The notes under the pieces are model-generated. The model had not been told where the DNA came from. It ran no database searches and was given only the letters and a program-made list of their open reading frames with translations. DNA of 64,000 nt from Bryoerythrophyllum caledonicum (lineage: Eukaryota > Streptophyta > Bryopsida > Pottiales > Pottiaceae): assembly GCA_963971425.1 (NCBI GenBank), contig OZ020523.1:23913105-23977104 (forward strand), written 5' to 3'. Position 1 is the first letter of the stretch. Each line of letters begins with the position of its first letter. This document shows, one piece after another, positions 61,355 to 64,000 of the stretch. The translations under genes and the position numbers were made by a program.

Positions 61355-62433
61355 TTCTGAACCCCTAAAAATTCACCGTCTGACACTTCACAGAAATCTA
61401 TCAGTAGTCTAGAAAGAACTTCGATTCGGAGGAAGATTTATGGTGGCAGAGAGATTGCTTACAAATATGAGCCGCATGAAATCTGACCGAGTCTTAATTG
61501 TGGATTGTAACGCAGCGCGAGGAGACGTACTTCAGCATCCTGAAACTCACGTCACATTCAACAAGACAACTTCACTTAGACCTCCGTATCACTCCTCAGT
61601 TAATTTGCCACGGTGCGGAACTTCCAACAACCTTTTGCTCGTAAAGTAAACTTAAACGTACTTATTGCATCGTTTGAAACCTTCCCTCCACGGCCAGCTT
61701 GATATTTGCGAAAAGGTGAAAAGAACTAGGTGAGAGTGCAGAACACCATGACAAGAAGACAAAACGCTATTGACTACGTCGACGTGACAATGCACAAAAA
61801 CGATGAAAAGTTGAAGCTCACAAACACGGTGTGCATTTTACAGGTTCATGTCGTGCGTCGGAGCTTGGGTTGCACCCAGAATCAGAAGACACGCTTCAAC
61901 GAAACCTAATACTGCACCTCACGCTCAACCCTAAACTACCAAGTCAAGAATTTTATGCAATTTAGATAGTACCGCACGACATAGCCAAAAGCCTGAACCC
62001 CCTAAAACAGACCCCCACAACCTCTCCAAAAAGCTTCTTCAACACCACCTACATACCAAAGGAACCAAGCCACATGCAGAGAGACGGATCGGAGTCACAA
62101 ACGAGCCAACAAGGAGAGCATTCGGAGCAAACGAAACTCAGGGCTGCCCTGAACTTGATGTTCATCATCTGCCGAAACCATTAAACAGCCTCTCTTTTAC
62201 CGACAACCTTACCCCCAAAATTCAGCTTCGAGGCCACGCAATTGCCCCGATCATGTCAACCAGGCTCCTACCGAAGCTCTCACCTTTCCCACAGAAAACT
62301 CCTACCGAAACTCTTACAACAGAATGATCCAACTCAGGCAGTAGCAGAGGGATGATCAGCGGTCCACGGAAGTGATCAATTTGAGGTGATCATATACCTT
62401 GGGCGCAGATACCGAGGCTGACCTCACCATGCA
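61355..62433. other. upstream region of the PARP-E2 gene, otherwise empty
   Basis: The promoter and leader of the minus-strand gene should lie at 61355-61700. No motif was fixed. The A/C-rich stretch 61900-62350 shows no coding homology. Confidence 0.4.
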
Positions 62434-62803
62434 AGGGTAAGCGCAGCCCTCACACTTCTCTCTAAAACCGACAAGATAAGGAATGCGCATATATGGAGTG
62501 AGGAGGTAATTATACTTTTATTTTTCGGTGATAGCCAATAGAATTACAATTCCAACCCAAGTGATTTCATATTTTTCTGATGAAAACTGAATTAGTTATG
62601 AATTTTCAAACTGTGCAGCCATGTTTAGTGGGTGGCCAGCAATAGGTCACCCCCATGACCAACGACCAAAAGTAAGGGTTTTGACTAATGGCAAACCTCC
62701 ATTTGGAGCTGAGTTGGTGGTAATGGGATGGAAGAGGGTTCGATATACCCCAATTTTATAGGCTTTGGCTATGGGTTTTGGTTGGTCATGGGGGGGCTTA
62801 CCT
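62434..62803. mobile_element. element A, short copy without nested insertions
   Basis: Ends AGGGTAAGC and GCTTACCT inside the palindromic flank ATGCA...TGCAT. The body matches 46975-48602 minus the family D and C insertions (CAATAGAATTACAATTCC, TTTAGTGGGTGGCCAGCA, GTTGGTGGTAATGGGATGG). Confidence 0.75.
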
Positions 62804-62829
62804 TGCATCTACTACATAGAACAAAAAAA

Positions 62830-63180
62830 CAAAGGGCTAATACCCGGTCGATACCCAAACAATCTGTTGCGCCATATGGCAATATCCTGCATATCCGACT
62901 TGTTGGCCTTCCTTGACACGTGGCAATAGTTAGGTAAGAGAGGAAGGGACATACCTAATGATGGAAACCAGGGATACCTAGGTGGTACCCACTGTAGGCA
63001 TAAATAATGGGCATATGCGTACTTTATTTCGGATTGTCATTGATCTGGTGGGGACAACGAGGGGTCGACTAGTATGATGATAAAAGAGGAAGGAGATACC
63101 TTGTGATGGAATCCAAGATACCTAGGTGGTACCAACAGTAGGAAGCGGCAACACATGGCATTTATTTTCATTGTATCTAT
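62830..63180. repeat. partial tandem repeats
   Basis: TGATGGAA(A/T)CCA then GATACCTAGGTGGTACC recurs at about 62959 and 63107. GGCTAATACCCGG and GCGCCATATGGCAATATCC relate to the repeats at 63.5-63.8 kb. Confidence 0.6.
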
Positions 63181-63248
63181 TTTTACTTTGAAAATTTTAG
63201 TTAAAAAACCTGAACTTACATTACCTGTTGGGAACAACAAGTCAATTT

Positions 63249-63472
63249 ACTACACCAAACACTGCATATAGTGTGGACCACAATAGTTCGAGTTTTTATA
63301 CTAATTAGAAATTTACATCCAATCGGCGACTGACACACACTTGCTTGAAACAAATAGCCAGTCAGATTTTGACATGCATGTGCTTGATGCAAATTAGTGT
63401 GGGTGATCCACATCAATTAGTGATCCACATCAATTATGCATCCGCACTATTTTCAATGTTTGGTGTAGTCTC
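63249..63472. mobile_element. foldback MITE
   Basis: Ends ACTACACCAAACACTG and, in reverse complement, ACTACACCAAACATTG. Length and internal GAGTTTTTA resemble the element at 18326-18553. Confidence 0.65.
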
Positions 63473-63509
63473 TTTGTAATTATTATTATATCTATTACAT
63501 ATAATAAAA

Positions 63510-63835
63510 TGGCCAAGAGCTAATACCCGGACTAATATGTGGGCATCTCAAAATGCGCCACATGGCAATATCCGGGTCAAGTTTACTCTATATACGTAGG
63601 AAATATGGGTATCTAAATAATGGATATATGTTTACTTTACTAAGGATTATTATTGTCTAGTTGGAGACAATGGAGGGTTCACTAGTCTCCCTACAGAATA
63701 AATGGCCAAGGCCAATAACTGGACCTATACCTAGGCATCTCAAAATGCGCCACGTGGCAATATCCGGGTCACTTTTACTTTATATACGTTGGAAATCCGG
63801 ATATATAAATAATGGGCCTATGTTTATATATATAT
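63510..63835. repeat. ~190-bp tandem duplication
   Basis: Two units share ATGGCCAAG, GGCATCTCAAAATGCGCCAC and TGGCAATATCCGGGTCA, then TATATACGT(A/T)GGAAAT. Confidence 0.75.
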
Positions 63836-64000
63836 CGTCCATCGTCCCCCCCGTCCTCCGTCCCCGTCCCCACCCCATCCTTTTTTTTTGGTGGTTTTTC
63901 TTGTCATGCTGACTTGGCAATATTAGTTTTTTCCAACCCGACCCAGGTTAGGAATTACTGATCTCCAAGGTTTGAGATTAGGGTTTCAAGGGGTCGATGC
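63836..64000. other. pyrimidine-rich end of window
   Basis: A C/T-rich stretch (CCCCCGTCCTCCGTCCCCGT) is followed by unremarkable sequence. Confidence 0.5.

Overview
The window is nuclear DNA from a plant-lineage eukaryote (streptophyte). Spliceosomal GT-AG introns, a plant-type ankyrin/RCC1 gene, an EMB3140-like PPR gene copy and an OCTOPUS-like gene point to a plant. A SHIPPO/ODF3-type sperm-flagellum protein suggests a lineage with motile sperm (bryophyte, lycophyte, fern or charophyte alga) rather than a flowering plant. The species cannot be fixed from sequence alone. Host exons are GC-rich islands in AT-rich repeat DNA.

Layout. 1-3.3 kb: 3' part of a non-LTR retroelement with a PCIF1-like methyltransferase domain, RNase H and a C-terminal endonuclease-like region. 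5.0-10.7 kb: decayed Ty3/gypsy element, + strand, split by a 1416-bp solo LTR with a 5-bp target duplication. 11-11.6 kb: transposon remnant. 12.8-15.1 kb: second gypsy copy, - strand. 15.4-17.3 kb: broken PPR gene. 17.9-18.6 kb: nested TTAA MITEs. 19.1-20.4 kb: pogo/Tigger-like element. 20.95 kb: tRNA-like SINE. 21.2-24.8 kb: MULE-type transposase with one intron and one in-frame stop.

25.4-34.1 kb holds an 11-exon gene joining a ParB-like domain to a degenerate beta-class DNA adenine/cytosine-N4 methyltransferase-like domain. Its ~3.2-kb fourth intron carries a ~277-bp tandem repeat in which two perfect BamHI-centred palindromes alternate. This is the most unusual locus in the window. 36.8-46.1 kb is the main housekeeping block: an IBTK-like ankyrin/RCC1 gene (-, 10 exons), then HOP2 (+, 6 exons) divergent from it, then the SHIPPO gene (-) convergent with HOP2.

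46.8-56 kb is almost entirely nested MITEs with TTAA target duplications and CCCT/CCCC ends (piggyBac-like), plus an uninterrupted ~970-bp (GAAA)n tract inside a tandem duplication. 56.4-57.7 kb: OCTOPUS-like gene (+). 58.4-61.4 kb: an intronless PARP fused to a ubiquitin-conjugating (UBE2Q-like) domain (-). 61.4-64 kb: further MITEs and short repeats. The host genes (meiotic recombination, sperm flagellum, polarity, ADP-ribosylation/ubiquitin) show no shared pathway. Their proximity is most simply chance.
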